Of a stretch of DNA of 64,000 bases, positions 20,291 through 29,311 are shown piece by piece. Made by a program: the position numbers and the translations under genes. The stretch's first letter is position 1. Each line of letters begins with the position of its first letter. Location: NCBI RefSeq assembly GCF_004139715.1, contig NZ_CP035544.1, positions 682,001 through 746,000 on the forward strand, given 5' to 3'. The notes under the pieces are model-generated. The model worked only from the letters and a program-made list of their open reading frames with translations. It had not been told where the DNA came from and did no database searches. The stretch comes from Muriicola soli (GTDB lineage Bacteria; Bacteroidota; Bacteroidia; Flavobacteriales; Flavobacteriaceae).

Positions 20291-21540
20291 TTAAAACCTT
20301 CTGTCGGGATGGAAAGCGTTGAGAGACATGGATAGCGGTTGTTCCGAAATGAGTTCGCTGACCAGCTTGCCGGTAGCCGGACCGAGGCTCCAACCCATCA
20401 TGGCATGTCCTGTCGCGACGGTTAGGTTGGAGAAACCTGATGTGCGTCCAATGTAGGGCAGACCGTCAGGGCTTACCGGTCTGAGGCCACATCTGGCTGC
20501 ATTTCTCTCCGCTTCCGTAATTCGAATAGTTGGATAATAATTCTCAGCGGCCATTGCTATGGCGTTGACCCTTTCCTTGCGGATATGATTATTGATGCCT
20601 GAGAATTCCATCGTTCCTGCAAATCGCGTAAAGTGTGTCATTGGGGTTACCGCCACCTTGGCTTCCATAAGTATAGCCGGCAGTCGAACATCAATGGGTC
20701 TTTCCACATTGATTCTGTATCCTTTCCCGGGCTGTAAGAGTAATCTGGTCCCGAGGGTTTTTAACAAGCCAGCGGTCCAGGATCCACCGGCCAGCACAAC
20801 TTCATCTGTACTGTAGGAAGCCTTGTCAGTCATAGTCTTAGTGATCTGCGAATTACTCTGAATAAACCCGGTCACCTCTTCATTTTGCCTGATCACAACG
20901 CCCTTTACCCTCAGGTACATTTTAAGTCGGTCCATAATTTCATTCGGCGATGTATGGGCATCACACAAATAATGAACTGCACCGTCAATTTCCGGGCTGA
21001 GATTAGGTTGCAACTGATCCAGTTCCTCTCGGGTGAGCTCAGTGACTTCAAGGCCTTCGTCTGCCGCCCGTCTGGCAACCTCTTTTTCGTGATACCTTTC
21101 TTTTTGGGTCTTGTAAAGCATCAAAAGGCCTTTTTTCTCCAGTTGAAAGTCTCCAATTTCCCCCGAATCGTGCATTCCGGTGTACAATTCCTTACTCAGC
21201 AAATTGATATCCTTTATCAATGGGATGGCTTTTTCAACATGAGCTCGTGTGGACGACTTGTGAAAAGCCCAGGCCCATCGTATAAAATCCGAATTAAGAC
21301 GGGGTTTCATATAAAACGGACTGCTACTGTTAAACATCCATTTTATGCCTTTGGCCATCATTCCGGGGGAGGCAAGGGGGATGATATGACTTGGAGTAAG
21401 ATAACCGGCATTGACATAGGAAGCTCCACTGTCCATTCCGGATTTATCGATTATCGTCACTTCATGCCCTTCTTTTTGCAGAAAATACGCACAACTCAAT
21501 CCGATTATCCCCCACCTACGACCAGTATGCTTTTGCCCAT
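20291..21540 (-). CDS. FAD-dependent amino acid oxidoreductase (DadA-like), interrupted by a -1 frameshift
   Basis: Starting at the ATG at 21540 the protein reads MGKSILVVGGG and then hits a stop; adding one G to the following G run (plus-strand C5 at 21509-21513) gives VVGGGIIGLSCAYFLQKEG, the expected FAD dinucleotide motif, and 416 residues overall. The rest is typical of D-amino-acid dehydrogenases and glycine-oxidase relatives: NAGYLTPSHIIPLASPG, VLAGGSWTAGL, and CGLRPVSPDGLPYIGR near the end. The substrate is uncertain. It is a stand-alone gene between the CarH-like regulator and tRNA-Leu. Confidence 0.85.
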
Positions 21541-21606
21541 GTTCAACTGAAATAACTATTCCGATTTTAAAGTCGTACTAAAATAGGGAATTGACAAAAC
21601 CGGACT

Positions 21607-21648
21607 AAAAAAAACCGCCTTTCTTTCTGCAAAAAAAGAAAAGCGGTT
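21607..21648 (-). terminator. Rho-independent terminator after tRNA-Leu
   Basis: AACCGC (21613-21618) pairs with GCGGTT (21643-21648), with a further AT-rich stem inside, and eight T follow on the minus strand (A-run at 21607-21614). It lies 5 bp beyond the tRNA 3' end in the direction of its transcription. Confidence 0.8.
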
Positions 21649-21653
21649 AAGAG

Positions 21654-21737
21654 TGCCCACGACTGGAGTCGAACCAGCACGTCCTTGCGAACACTACCCC
21701 CTCAAGGTAGCGTGTCTACCAATTCCACCACGTGGGC
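21654..21737 (-). tRNA. tRNA-Leu (GAG)
   Basis: 84 nt; acceptor ends GCCCACG and CGTGGGC pair, the discriminator base is A, and the CCA end is not encoded. The anticodon arm CTACC-TTGAGGG-GGTAG gives anticodon GAG. A long variable arm (GTGTTCGCAAGGACGTG region), as required for tRNA-Leu, and a T arm GCTGG-TTCGACT-CCAGT are visible. Confidence 0.95.
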
Positions 21738-21757
21738 CTATAGGAATTTTAGGTGGG

Positions 21758-21788
21758 CAAAGATAGAAACCTATTTGGTTTCCTCCAA
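21758..21788 (-). promoter_or_regulatory. Promoter of tRNA-Leu
   Basis: On the minus strand TTG (21788-21786), a 20-bp spacer, then TATCTTTG (21765-21758), a full match to the Bacteroidetes consensus. The tRNA 5' end is 20 bp beyond the -7 element. Confidence 0.65.
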
Positions 21789-21828
21789 TTAATAGGGAAT
21801 GAATTAATTGCATTTTTTAATCCGTTCT

Positions 21829-22914
21829 TCAATCATAATTGATTTCAGATATTTCAAGTGTCAACCAATGATATTCGCCCTCTTCCAGCTCCCAGACAAC
21901 TTCCGATTTAATGGGAATCCTGATTCCTTGAAATGAGGTAAAAGACAGGTTTCTGATCTTCCACTTTTCTCGTTTTGCATTTTCCCCGGTTTTCATATAG
22001 CGCATCGCTTCGAAGGAGATCGGCTCTGCCTGTTCGTTAAAGGTAAAAACTCCTGAGGTACTTTGGCCTTCGTAGGTAAAAGTGGCTTCAGCAGCGTATG
22101 GTCCCAGTGCTTCCCAACTGATGTATGGCTGAGTTATTGCAGAAGGGAACCAGGATATCTCGGCCAGAAAGCGGGTCATGCTGGCCTCGTCTATCCCTTT
22201 TTCATCCCTGGCGTTTACCACAGGGATAAGGGAGAGTAAGGAAATTTCCATGGATCCTTTGCCCGTTATGAGTTTATCGCGTCCGGTCAGGAAAAACGGA
22301 CCGAACATCTGTACCCTGGTTTTCCAGAGAAATGCAGGCTCCGGAATCGAAAACCACTGTTCGGCTTCAAAGGGCATCCACTTCCCGTCTGGTTTGGTCC
22401 GCAAACGACCTTTCTGGAGTAGATGTACCCTTGAAATTGTATCTGAATGAATACCACCTGAGTTTTTTAACCACTGACTTACGATTGGCGGAAGAAATTT
22501 TGGATTGATGGTATCTTCCTCATTCATAAAATGGATCTTTTTAGAATCATTTAGGCTTTTAACCTCGGCAGAAACTCGCTTATCAAAGACATACTCTCCA
22601 ATTCCAGGGACAACAATACAGACTAAGATCAGATTGAACCACGCCCCATATTTTGTATCAGACCAGTGTAAGGAAATCAGGATTTGCGAGATAATTAGGG
22701 CGATCAGACCCAGCCATGGCCAAAGCTTTTGGTTAAAATAAAATGCAACTGCAGTGGAGAGTATAAAGAGGCATCCTAGGAGCCAGAAAATCCCCTGGGC
22801 TCTACCAATATGTGCATTAAGCATAGGATATTGACCTAATTCAAAGGCTTTTAGGAATCCCAGAAGATGAATTAGACCGTGAACTAACAGCAGAATGGTT
22901 AACAATAGTTTCAC
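21829..22914 (-). CDS. DUF6544-type membrane protein
   Basis: 361 residues. The first 120 residues contain about four hydrophobic helices with polar loops (LLVHGLIHLLGFLKA, then further segments). The rest is a soluble domain with the features I associate with DUF6544 proteins: KGRLRTKPDGKWMPFEAEQWF, PAFLWKTRVQMFG, the acidic VNARDEKGIDEASMTRFLAE, and ISWFPSAI. The function of this family is unknown; it may hold lipids or act at the membrane. Own transcription unit, ending 91 bp before the tRNA-Leu gene. Confidence 0.72.
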   Translation of the reverse strand: MKLLLTILLLVHGLIHLLGFLKAFELGQYPMLNAHIGRAQGIFWLLGCLFILSTAVAFYFNQKLWPWLGLIALIISQILISLHWSDTKYGAWFNLILVCIVVPGIGEYVFDKRVSAEVKSLNDSKKIHFMNEEDTINPKFLPPIVSQWLKNSGGIHSDTISRVHLLQKGRLRTKPDGKWMPFEAEQWFSIPEPAFLWKTRVQMFGPFFLTGRDKLITGKGSMEISLLSLIPVVNARDEKGIDEASMTRFLAEISWFPSAITQPYISWEALGPYAAEATFTYEGQSTSGVFTFNEQAEPISFEAMRYMKTGENAKREKWKIRNLSFTSFQGIRIPIKSEVVWELEEGEYHWLTLEISEINYD

Positions 22915-22943
22915 TGCCGCTCATGTTTTTTTGAGGAGAGATA

Positions 22944-23393
22944 TTAACTATCCAGAATATTCTGGAGTTCCTCACTATCCATTACGTATTCAGTTACTTT
23001 GAAGACCTCTTTTCTGCTCTCACGAAAATCCTTAACGAACCCAGAGAGGCTTTCTTCTAACTTCCCGTGCAGGATAAGGAATTCAGTCTTGGCAATAGTT
23101 GCCTTTCCATCCATAAAATTTGCTATTAAGCCCAAATGCTCATTCATATTTTTGTGAAGTTTATCGCAATTGAGTGCCAGATCGTGTTCCTTTTTCCTTA
23201 TCCCGGCGACGCGATCCATGTTTTCCTTTTTAGTAATCCAGATGATGTACTTTTCAATAAGTTGCTGTAAAAAGCGAATGTCATCTTTGTAAAATTCTAA
23301 ATCTGATTTCCAGTGGTTTACAAGAACATAAAGCTCTTGCCAATTTATTTTTCTTTCCTCTCCGGGCATAGGGGTTAAGTCTGAGACACTCAT
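22944..23393 (-). CDS. Small helical protein, paralogue of the one at 31.6 kb
   Basis: 149 residues from the ATG at MSVSDL (a GTG seven codons earlier is less likely because it would fall on the predicted transcription start). Almost entirely helical and charged, probably coiled coil; no signal peptide. The stretch HWKSDLEFYKDDIRFLQQLIEKY matches KWISQLDFTADEITFFNHLLHSY of the gene at 31.6 kb position by position at W, S, L, F, D, I, F, L and Y (each cited here in part only). A Crp/Fnr-like box lies upstream. Function unknown; context suggests stress response. Confidence 0.7.
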   Translation of the reverse strand: MSVSDLTPMPGEERKINWQELYVLVNHWKSDLEFYKDDIRFLQQLIEKYIIWITKKENMDRVAGIRKKEHDLALNCDKLHKNMNEHLGLIANFMDGKATIAKTEFLILHGKLEESLSGFVKDFRESRKEVFKVTEYVMDSEELQNILDS

Positions 23394-23416
23394 CTTTAGG
23401 CTTTTTAAATTCACTT

Positions 23417-23461
23417 TAAAGGTATTTATGTCCCTTCAGATTTCTTATGATTTATATCATA
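23417..23461 (-). promoter_or_regulatory. Crp/Fnr-like box and promoter of the small helical protein
   Basis: Perfect palindrome TATGAT-N4-ATCATA at 23446-23461, followed downstream on the minus strand by a -7-like TACCTTTA (23424-23417). The box centre lies about 42 bp before the start site predicted from the -7 element, as in class II activation by Crp/Fnr proteins. Confidence 0.55.
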
Positions 23462-23472
23462 TTTGGACAGGG

Positions 23473-24150
23473 CTAGGCACTTACAATTTTCCCATCCTCC
23501 ATTTCTATGATCCGGTCAGTACTCTTAGCAAAATCGAGGTCGTGTGTAACAACGAGAAGGGAAAGCCCCTGTTGCTCTTTTAGCTCTTTAAAGATAGACA
23601 ACACATTGTCTGCATTGTAACTGTCAAGGTTTCCTGTAGGCTCATCCCCCATTAGGATTGTGGGATTGTTGATTAAGGCCCTGGCGATGGCAACCCGTTG
23701 TTTTTCCCCACCTGAGATCCTCGAAGCCCTTTTAAAGGCCAGATTTCCAATATTTAGCATTTCGAGTTTCTCCATGGCGTCTTTTTGAATTTCCGAGTGA
23801 GGTTTTATCGCCAATTTTTTTGCCGGGAGCATTACGTTCTCCAGAACTGTGAATTCGGAAAGTAAGTAATGAAATTGAAAGACGAAGCCTATATGCTCGT
23901 TTCTTATCTTGGAAAGTATCTGGTGTGATTTACCGGTGATCAGTTCGTTGTTGAGGTACAATTCCCCCGAGTAATCCGTATCCATGGTGGAAAGGATATA
24001 CAGCAGTGTTGATTTTCCTGATCCGGATTTACCCATAATGGAAGCAAACTCACCTTCTCTAACCTTGAAATTGATGTCTTTCAATACGTGAAAATCCACG
24101 GGTTTACGAAAGATTTTATTAATTAGCCTGGCCTCCAATACATGTTTCAT
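23473..24150 (-). CDS. ABC transporter ATP-binding protein (MacB/LolD type)
   Basis: 225 residues, a lone ATPase domain: Walker A GKSGSGKST, Q-loop GFVFQFHYLLSEFTV, signature ISGGEKQRVAIARAL, Walker B ILMGDEPTGNLDS and switch His in VVTHDLDF. The sequence class is that of LolD/MacB/FtsE exporters. It follows the permease gene by 9 bp and ends the exporter operon. Energises the permease for lipoprotein, peptide or small-molecule export. Confidence 0.9.
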   Translation of the reverse strand: MKHVLEARLINKIFRKPVDFHVLKDINFKVREGEFASIMGKSGSGKSTLLYILSTMDTDYSGELYLNNELITGKSHQILSKIRNEHIGFVFQFHYLLSEFTVLENVMLPAKKLAIKPHSEIQKDAMEKLEMLNIGNLAFKRASRISGGEKQRVAIARALINNPTILMGDEPTGNLDSYNADNVLSIFKELKEQQGLSLLVVTHDLDFAKSTDRIIEMEDGKIVSA

Positions 24151-24159
24151 GATTATGTT

Positions 24160-25421
24160 TTATGTTCCCCGTATTATCCTGACCGGGTCTATTTTTTTCG
24201 CTTTATTCGATGGAAGATAGCCTGCGACAAAAGTGGATAATAAGGCGAAGACAATCCCAATCAGATAATATTTGAATTGCATGTTTACAGGAAAGGTCTC
24301 TATAGTGGGTAAGGCTTCGGTGTCAAAAGGCAGCTGGTCTATGAATACAGAAAGGCCAAATCCCACTAAAAGGCCCAGTACCCCTCCAACAAGGCCGATA
24401 ATCATTGCCTGACTCATAAAGATCAATTGTACATCACTACCGGAAAAACCGGTGGCTTTAAGGATGGCTATATCATTCATTTTCTCATAGATCAGCATAT
24501 TGAGGATGTTGTAAATTCCAAATCCTGCAACAATGAGCAGTGTAATAGACACGGCATAGGTTATCAGGTTCCTGATGTCTGACCCTGTCTCAAATTGAGC
24601 ATTGGCAGTATTGATGTCGGTTGCTTTAACATCGAATTGCTTTTCCAGTTTTTGGGCCATGGGCAAGGCAGCGGATATATCGTTCAGCTTAATATTGATG
24701 TCAGTAACATAATTCTGTGCTTCTCCGCTAATTCGCTGTACCGTACTCAGATTCGCATAACTTTGAATATTATCGATTTCTGCGATACCACTTTGGTAGA
24801 TCCCAACAATTTTGAGGGGAAATACAGCACCTGTTACTGTGCTGACCTGAACCCTGTCCCCAACTCCCAAAGACATTTTTTTGGCGAGGCCTGCACCCAG
24901 AAGGATGCTGTTTTCCAAGTTGCGAAGGGCTTCCGGGCTTCCATCAATGATATAATTCCTGAAATTGGAGAGTCTTACCTCTTCCATAATATCGATTCCG
25001 GTAAGATTACCGCCTAATTCAATTGAACCTGATAAATAAAAGATCTGAACCCGCATCTGTGGAGTAGCCCCTCGTACGCTCTTGTCCTTTTTAAGGTAAT
25101 CCAGAATAGGTAGAGCATTGTGTATTTTAAGCTGACTTTGCTTGGGTTTTACTGAATGCACCACATTGAAGGAGTTTTCAAAATCTTTATAAAGTGAAAT
25201 GGGCTGCCTTGTAGAGGGTTCAATTTCATTGTATAGGTGAATATGTGGTGTCTGGTTAAGGATAAGGTCATCCAGCATCTGGTTGAGTCCGGTCATAAAA
25301 CTAACCAGTGTGATATAAGCACCAATCCCGAAAGTGACCCCAGAGATGCCGTAACAGTTGATTTCATCTTGGTAAGAAGATGTGTTTTGGCAATATTTAG
25401 GATGACGTTCCAGTTGGTCAT
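24160..25421 (-). CDS. ABC transporter permease (MacB/LolC type), interrupted by a -1 frameshift
   Basis: The start ATG overlaps the HlyD stop (ATGA). The N-terminus reads MTNWNVILNIAKTHLLTKMK and then shifts frame; adding one G to a run of four (plus-strand C4 at 25338-25341) restores ASLGVTFGIGAYITLVSFMTGLN and a 420-residue protein. Topology is that of MacB/LolCE permeases: one N-terminal helix, a large periplasmic domain (about 60-270) and three C-terminal helices (YAVSITLLIVAGFGIYNIL, the FtsX-type stretch with DIAILKATGFSG, and VGGVLGLLVGFGLS). The substrate is unknown. Confidence 0.85.
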
Positions 25422-26527
25422 TGCAGAGGTTTAAGCAAATAAGTATTCTCGTCGATACCCGAAATGATTTCTATTCGCTCGAGATCCTGAATCCCGGTTT
25501 TAATGGAAACCATCCCGCTTTCAGTCTCAACTAGACTGTCGTTGAGAAGATATTCCTTGGGAACTACAAGGGCATTTTTTTTCTGTGCGATAATTATATT
25601 TCCCTCCCCTGATAGTCCGGGGTAAAGTGTAGACGGCGGATTTTCAAAAAGAGCTTCAACTTTAAAGGTCTGTGAGCGTTCGTCCTTTTTTGGATAGATC
25701 TTACTTACAAAAGCCTTGAAAACTTCAGAAGGGTAGGCATCTAGGGTAATCAAGGCTCTCTGCTCGTTTTGAAGTTTCACAATGTCGACCTCATCAACCA
25801 GCATCTCGACAATAAATTTTGTAGAACTACCCACTGCGGCAACGGGTTCCATATTCGTGATGATTTCTCCCGGATTTTTGTAAAGGGCGTAAACGGTACC
25901 ACTTATTTTACTCTCGATCATAAAATCTCGCGCTGTGATCCTCGAGGTCTTGTAATTATTTTTCGCCTGCCTGTATTTTGTTTCCAGTTCATTTTTCGTT
26001 TGTGAGTAAGCACTGGTTTTTAACCTGAGGTTGTTTTGTGAAAGCTCATAGGCAAGTTTTCTGTTGTCGTATTCTGAACGTGAACCAATACCTTGTTCCC
26101 AGAGTTTTTTCTGACGGAAATAATTCAGGGAATCATTCACTGCTTGAAGCGAGGCAGCTTCAATCTGTTCCCTCAGGCTTTGTAGTATGGCATTACTTCC
26201 TTGAAGATTTTGTTCGGCTAATTTAAATGACAGCCTGGCATTCTCCATATTCATTTTAGGCGTATTATTGATGATCTGTGCTATAGCATCTCCTTTCTGT
26301 ACGATATCCCCTTCTTCTACCAGGTTCATTTCCAGTATTCCGCCAACAGCAGCATAGGCCAGGTATAGACTATCTGGCTGAATCGTAATTGAAGCGTACA
26401 CCGATTCGGTAATTGAAGTCTTTTCAGCTTTAATTCGCTCTCTTGATTCCCCACAGTTTGAGAAAAAAAGAATTACGAGAAAAAAAACTCCCCTCTTGAA
26501 AACTGAAGTTGATATTGCCCTGTTCAT
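25418..26527 (-). CDS. HlyD/MacA-type periplasmic adaptor lipoprotein
   Basis: 369 residues with a lipobox at LFFSNC. Membrane-fusion-protein layout: lipoyl half with VEEGDIVQKGDAIAQI, a long coiled-coil hairpin (about 85-200; SFKLAEQNLQGSNAIL, KQAKNNYKTSRITAR region), second lipoyl half with SGTVYALYKNPGEIITN, and a beta-barrel domain with VDIVKLQNEQRALITLDAYP. It bridges the inner-membrane permease and an outer-membrane channel coded elsewhere. First gene of the three-gene exporter operon, next to a Crp/Fnr-like box. Confidence 0.88.
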   Translation of the reverse strand: MNRAISTSVFKRGVFFLVILFFSNCGESRERIKAEKTSITESVYASITIQPDSLYLAYAAVGGILEMNLVEEGDIVQKGDAIAQIINNTPKMNMENARLSFKLAEQNLQGSNAILQSLREQIEAASLQAVNDSLNYFRQKKLWEQGIGSRSEYDNRKLAYELSQNNLRLKTSAYSQTKNELETKYRQAKNNYKTSRITARDFMIESKISGTVYALYKNPGEIITNMEPVAAVGSSTKFIVEMLVDEVDIVKLQNEQRALITLDAYPSEVFKAFVSKIYPKKDERSQTFKVEALFENPPSTLYPGLSGEGNIIIAQKKNALVVPKEYLLNDSLVETESGMVSIKTGIQDLERIEIISGIDENTYLLKPLQ

Positions 26528-26541
26528 TTAGCCGATTTTAA

Positions 26542-26587
26542 CAAAAGTAATCGCTATCAACCCCTTAGGCCTATGATATTTATCACA
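26542..26587 (-). promoter_or_regulatory. Crp/Fnr-like box and promoter of the exporter operon
   Basis: TATGATATTTATCACA at 26572-26587 (one mismatch in the palindrome) followed on the minus strand by a -7 element TACTTTTG (26549-26542), a full consensus match. Box centre about 43 bp before the predicted start. Confidence 0.6.
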
Positions 26588-26720
26588 TTAGCGGAAAGCA
26601 CATAGGACCTATAAAAAATAATTGTATTTTTAAGTATATGAATCTTATGGTAGTTGCCCGTTGACTATCGAATGAGAAAGTGCAATTTTTGACGAATTTG
26701 CACAGTAAATTTCAGGAGTC

Positions 26721-26763
26721 TGACAATTGTCATAAAATTGATAAGGTCTCCTTCCTATCTTAA
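26721..26763 (+). promoter_or_regulatory. Crp/Fnr-like palindrome before the hibernation factor gene
   Basis: TGACAATTGTCA (26721-26732) is a perfect 12-bp palindrome of the TGAC-N4-GTCA form. A weak -7 candidate TATCTTAA (26756-26763) would put the box at about -42, the same geometry as the neighbouring boxes. The arm differs (TGAC rather than TGAT), so the regulator may not be the same. Confidence 0.4.
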
Positions 26764-26785
26764 ACCTGTAAAATAAATTCATTGT

Positions 26786-27085
26786 ATGACAATCAATATT
26801 CAATACCTGCACATGCCTACCAGTGAGGCCATGAATGAATTATTAACTCAGAAACTCGAAAAACTGGGATCCAAGTATGATTGGATCATCAGTACCGATG
26901 TGTACTTCAAACTCACCAATGATCGGACAGGGAAAAACAAGGTCTGTGATATTAAAATGGAAGTTCCCGGACCTAGGATTTTTGCCGCTTCTATAGAGGA
27001 TAACTTTGAAAAAGCGGCTGCCGAGTCCCTGAAGGACATCGAGCGTCAATTAAAGAAGCGCAAAGCGATTTATACCAAGCACTAA
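26786..27085 (+). CDS. hpf: Ribosome hibernation-promoting factor / RaiA
   Basis: 99 residues, a single HPF/RaiA domain without the long C-terminal extension. The family pattern is visible: NIQYLHMPTSEAMNELLTQKL, then KLGSKYDWIISTDVYFKL, the DIKMEVPGPRIFAASIEDNF strand-helix, and a lysine/arginine-rich end (LKDIERQLKKRKAIY). It binds the 30S decoding site and silences idle ribosomes in stationary or energy-limited cells. A lone gene at the middle of the stress block with its own palindromic site upstream. Confidence 0.9.
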   Translation: MTINIQYLHMPTSEAMNELLTQKLEKLGSKYDWIISTDVYFKLTNDRTGKNKVCDIKMEVPGPRIFAASIEDNFEKAAAESLKDIERQLKKRKAIYTKH

Positions 27086-27146
27086 GTTTTTAGTCAATTC
27101 TTATTAAAACCAGAACATTTGGGCTTAAGGATACTGTGCGTACTAC

Positions 27147-27452
27147 TTATTCCCGCTGGAATGATCTAAGTACCTGCAGGATGTCATTTTTCTGCAATAC
27201 CCCAGATTGCCTCCACACGGCTTTGCCTTCTTTGAAAATGATCATGGTAGGAACTCCGCGCACCTGATATTTGGCAGCGAGCGAAGAATTTTTATCCACG
27301 TCAATTTTTACAATTTTGACGGTTTCCCCCACAGCATCCTTTACTTCCTTTAAAATGGGAGCAAGCACTTTACACGGACCACACCATTCGGCATAGAAAT
27401 CAACCAAAACAAGGGATTTCGAAGCTATAATTTTTTTAAAACTACTTTTCAT
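27147..27452 (-). CDS. trxA: Thioredoxin
   Basis: 101 residues. Active site FYAEWCGPCKVLAP, cis-proline in VRGVPTMIIF, and the fold strands FVLVDFY and KIVKIDVDKN are all where thioredoxin has them. A cytoplasmic disulfide reductase. It is transcribed away from the universal stress protein genes, with which it shares an intergenic region holding a Crp/Fnr-like box. Confidence 0.93.
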   Translation of the reverse strand: MKSSFKKIIASKSLVLVDFYAEWCGPCKVLAPILKEVKDAVGETVKIVKIDVDKNSSLAAKYQVRGVPTMIIFKEGKAVWRQSGVLQKNDILQVLRSFQRE

Positions 27453-27501
27453 AATTAATACTTCTAAAGACTAAAATATTCGAAAAATTAAGTAGGCAAA
27501 C

Positions 27502-27544
27502 TGATTAATATCATAGTTCGTATTTTATAAATCATATACCTTTA
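27502..27544 (+). promoter_or_regulatory. Crp/Fnr-like box shared by trxA and the stress protein genes
   Basis: TGATTAATATCA (27502-27513) has the TGAT-N4-ATCA core. On the plus strand a -7-like TACCTTTA follows at 27537-27544, which puts the box centre at about -42 for the universal stress protein gene. The distance to trxA on the other strand is similar, so one site could serve both promoters. Confidence 0.55.
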
Positions 27545-27568
27545 AAAAAGGTAATTAAAACTATTTGA

Positions 27569-28414
27569 ATGAGAAAGATAGTAGTGCCAACAGATTTTTC
27601 AGAGAACGCGTATAACGCATTGATTTACACCTGTGAGATATTCAAATACGAACGCAGTGAAATCTATATTCTCCATGCCTATGCGGATGAGGTTTATCAA
27701 TTAGGCAATGTCACGGATCGCAAGGAACTGGAAAAGAGAAAGGATGAAGTAGAACAACGATCCGCTGAATTACTAAAGGGAATACTGGATAAAATCAAGG
27801 AATATTCACCAAATCCAAGACATTCTATTACTACAATCCCTGCATTTGGCTCCCTGATCGATGAAGTCAATGATCTTGTGAACAGGGAAAATATTGATAT
27901 AGTGGTGATGGGGACCAGGGGAGCAGCCAATGACCGGAGTATCACCTTTGGGAGCAATACCCTGATGGTGATGAAGTATATTCAATGCCCCGTACTCGCA
28001 ATTCCGGAGAATTATACCTATCATCCTCCGCGGGAATTGCTATTTCCTACCAATTACCTTATTCCTTACAAAAGGAGAGAATTAAAGCTGCTTTGTGAGC
28101 TTAGTGGATCGTTCCGTTCCAACATCCACTTGTTGTATATCGATCCGATGAAAAAACCCTCCTTAAGGCAAGAAGACAATAAAGAATTTCTCAGGAAAGA
28201 ACTACAAAAGGCGAATCTGACATTTGAGACCACAGATGAGAAGGACAAGACTATGGCAATTTCCAAATATATTGTCCATCAGAATATAGACATGCTGGTT
28301 ATGGTCAATACCCGCCACTCTCATCTCGAGGATATGCTTATGCCTTCTACGGTAAATACCCTGGGACTGCATATTAAAATACCATTCTTAATACTGCAGA
28401 ATATCCCTCGTTAA
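27569..28414 (+). CDS. Universal stress protein (tandem UspA domains)
   Basis: 281 residues, two UspA-like halves. The first has KIVVPTDFSENAYNALIYT and the nucleotide-type motif GTRGAANDRSITFGSNT (G-x2-G-x9-G-[ST]); the second (about 150-280) is degenerate and lacks a clear ATP motif. Bacteroidetes USPs of this size are common under low oxygen. The gene is 16 bp before a close paralogue. Confidence 0.88.
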   Translation: MRKIVVPTDFSENAYNALIYTCEIFKYERSEIYILHAYADEVYQLGNVTDRKELEKRKDEVEQRSAELLKGILDKIKEYSPNPRHSITTIPAFGSLIDEVNDLVNRENIDIVVMGTRGAANDRSITFGSNTLMVMKYIQCPVLAIPENYTYHPPRELLFPTNYLIPYKRRELKLLCELSGSFRSNIHLLYIDPMKKPSLRQEDNKEFLRKELQKANLTFETTDEKDKTMAISKYIVHQNIDMLVMVNTRHSHLEDMLMPSTVNTLGLHIKIPFLILQNIPR

Positions 28415-28430
28415 CTTAAAAGATGCAAAG

Positions 28431-29276
28431 ATGAAAACGATTATCCTACCAACTGATTTTTCTCAGAACGCATACAATGCTGTAACCTATGCACTCGAAC
28501 TTTTTGAGGAGGAAGAGTGCAGATTTTTCCTGGTAAATACCTATACACCGGCTATTTATCAATCTGAGTATATCCTGCATAGCCCCGGACAAATTGGAAT
28601 GGGTGATGTCTATCAGACCTTTTCCATGGAACACCTTGATGAGCTCAAGAAAAAACTGGAGCGTCGATTTAAAAATCCCAGGCATACGTTTATCACTCAT
28701 TCTGTTTTTAATCTCCTGGTTGATGAGATCATTGACCTTGCGAAAAAAGAAGAAGTGGATATGGTTATCATGGGAACCCAGGGAGCCACAGGAGCAAAAG
28801 AAATATTTCTGGGCTCACATACCGTCCACGTGATCAAAAAGGCCCCCTGCCCCGTTCTGGCTATCCCTGCCAATTGTAAATACGAAGAACCTAAAGCCAT
28901 ATTATTTCCTACAGATTACGAGATTGATTACCAGCATACCAAGTTGTCCGTTTTGATGGACCTCGCCAGCCGGCACAATGCCAAGATCAATGTATTGCAT
29001 GTTTCAACAGGCTTTGAACTTACTGAAGAACAGGAAGGCAATAGAAAAAGCTTGTCTAAAATGTTCAATGAGCTTCCCCATGAATTTCACGATCTGCCAA
29101 GTCAGGAAATTATAGCCGGAATCAACGGATTTAAATCTAAATCCAAAGTAGACCTACTGGCAATGATTCAAAACAAACATACCTTCTTGGAACGATTATT
29201 TATAGAGCCGATTATCAAGAAAATTGGTTTTCATGTGACCATTCCATTTCTGGTAATGCCACATCCCAACAAATAG
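28431..29276 (+). CDS. Universal stress protein (paralogue)
   Basis: 281 residues, the same length and layout as the preceding gene, so a tandem duplication. First half KTIILPTDFSQNAYNAVTYA and GTQGATGAKEIFLGSHTVH, the second half begins AILFPTDYEIDYQHTKLSV. The two proteins differ over most of their length, which suggests an old duplication. 35 bp before the ATP-cone gene. Confidence 0.88.
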   Translation: MKTIILPTDFSQNAYNAVTYALELFEEEECRFFLVNTYTPAIYQSEYILHSPGQIGMGDVYQTFSMEHLDELKKKLERRFKNPRHTFITHSVFNLLVDEIIDLAKKEEVDMVIMGTQGATGAKEIFLGSHTVHVIKKAPCPVLAIPANCKYEEPKAILFPTDYEIDYQHTKLSVLMDLASRHNAKINVLHVSTGFELTEEQEGNRKSLSKMFNELPHEFHDLPSQEIIAGINGFKSKSKVDLLAMIQNKHTFLERLFIEPIIKKIGFHVTIPFLVMPHPNK

Positions 29277-29311
29277 CAGTGCTTTGAATCTTAGCAAGGA
29301 CTTAGCGGATT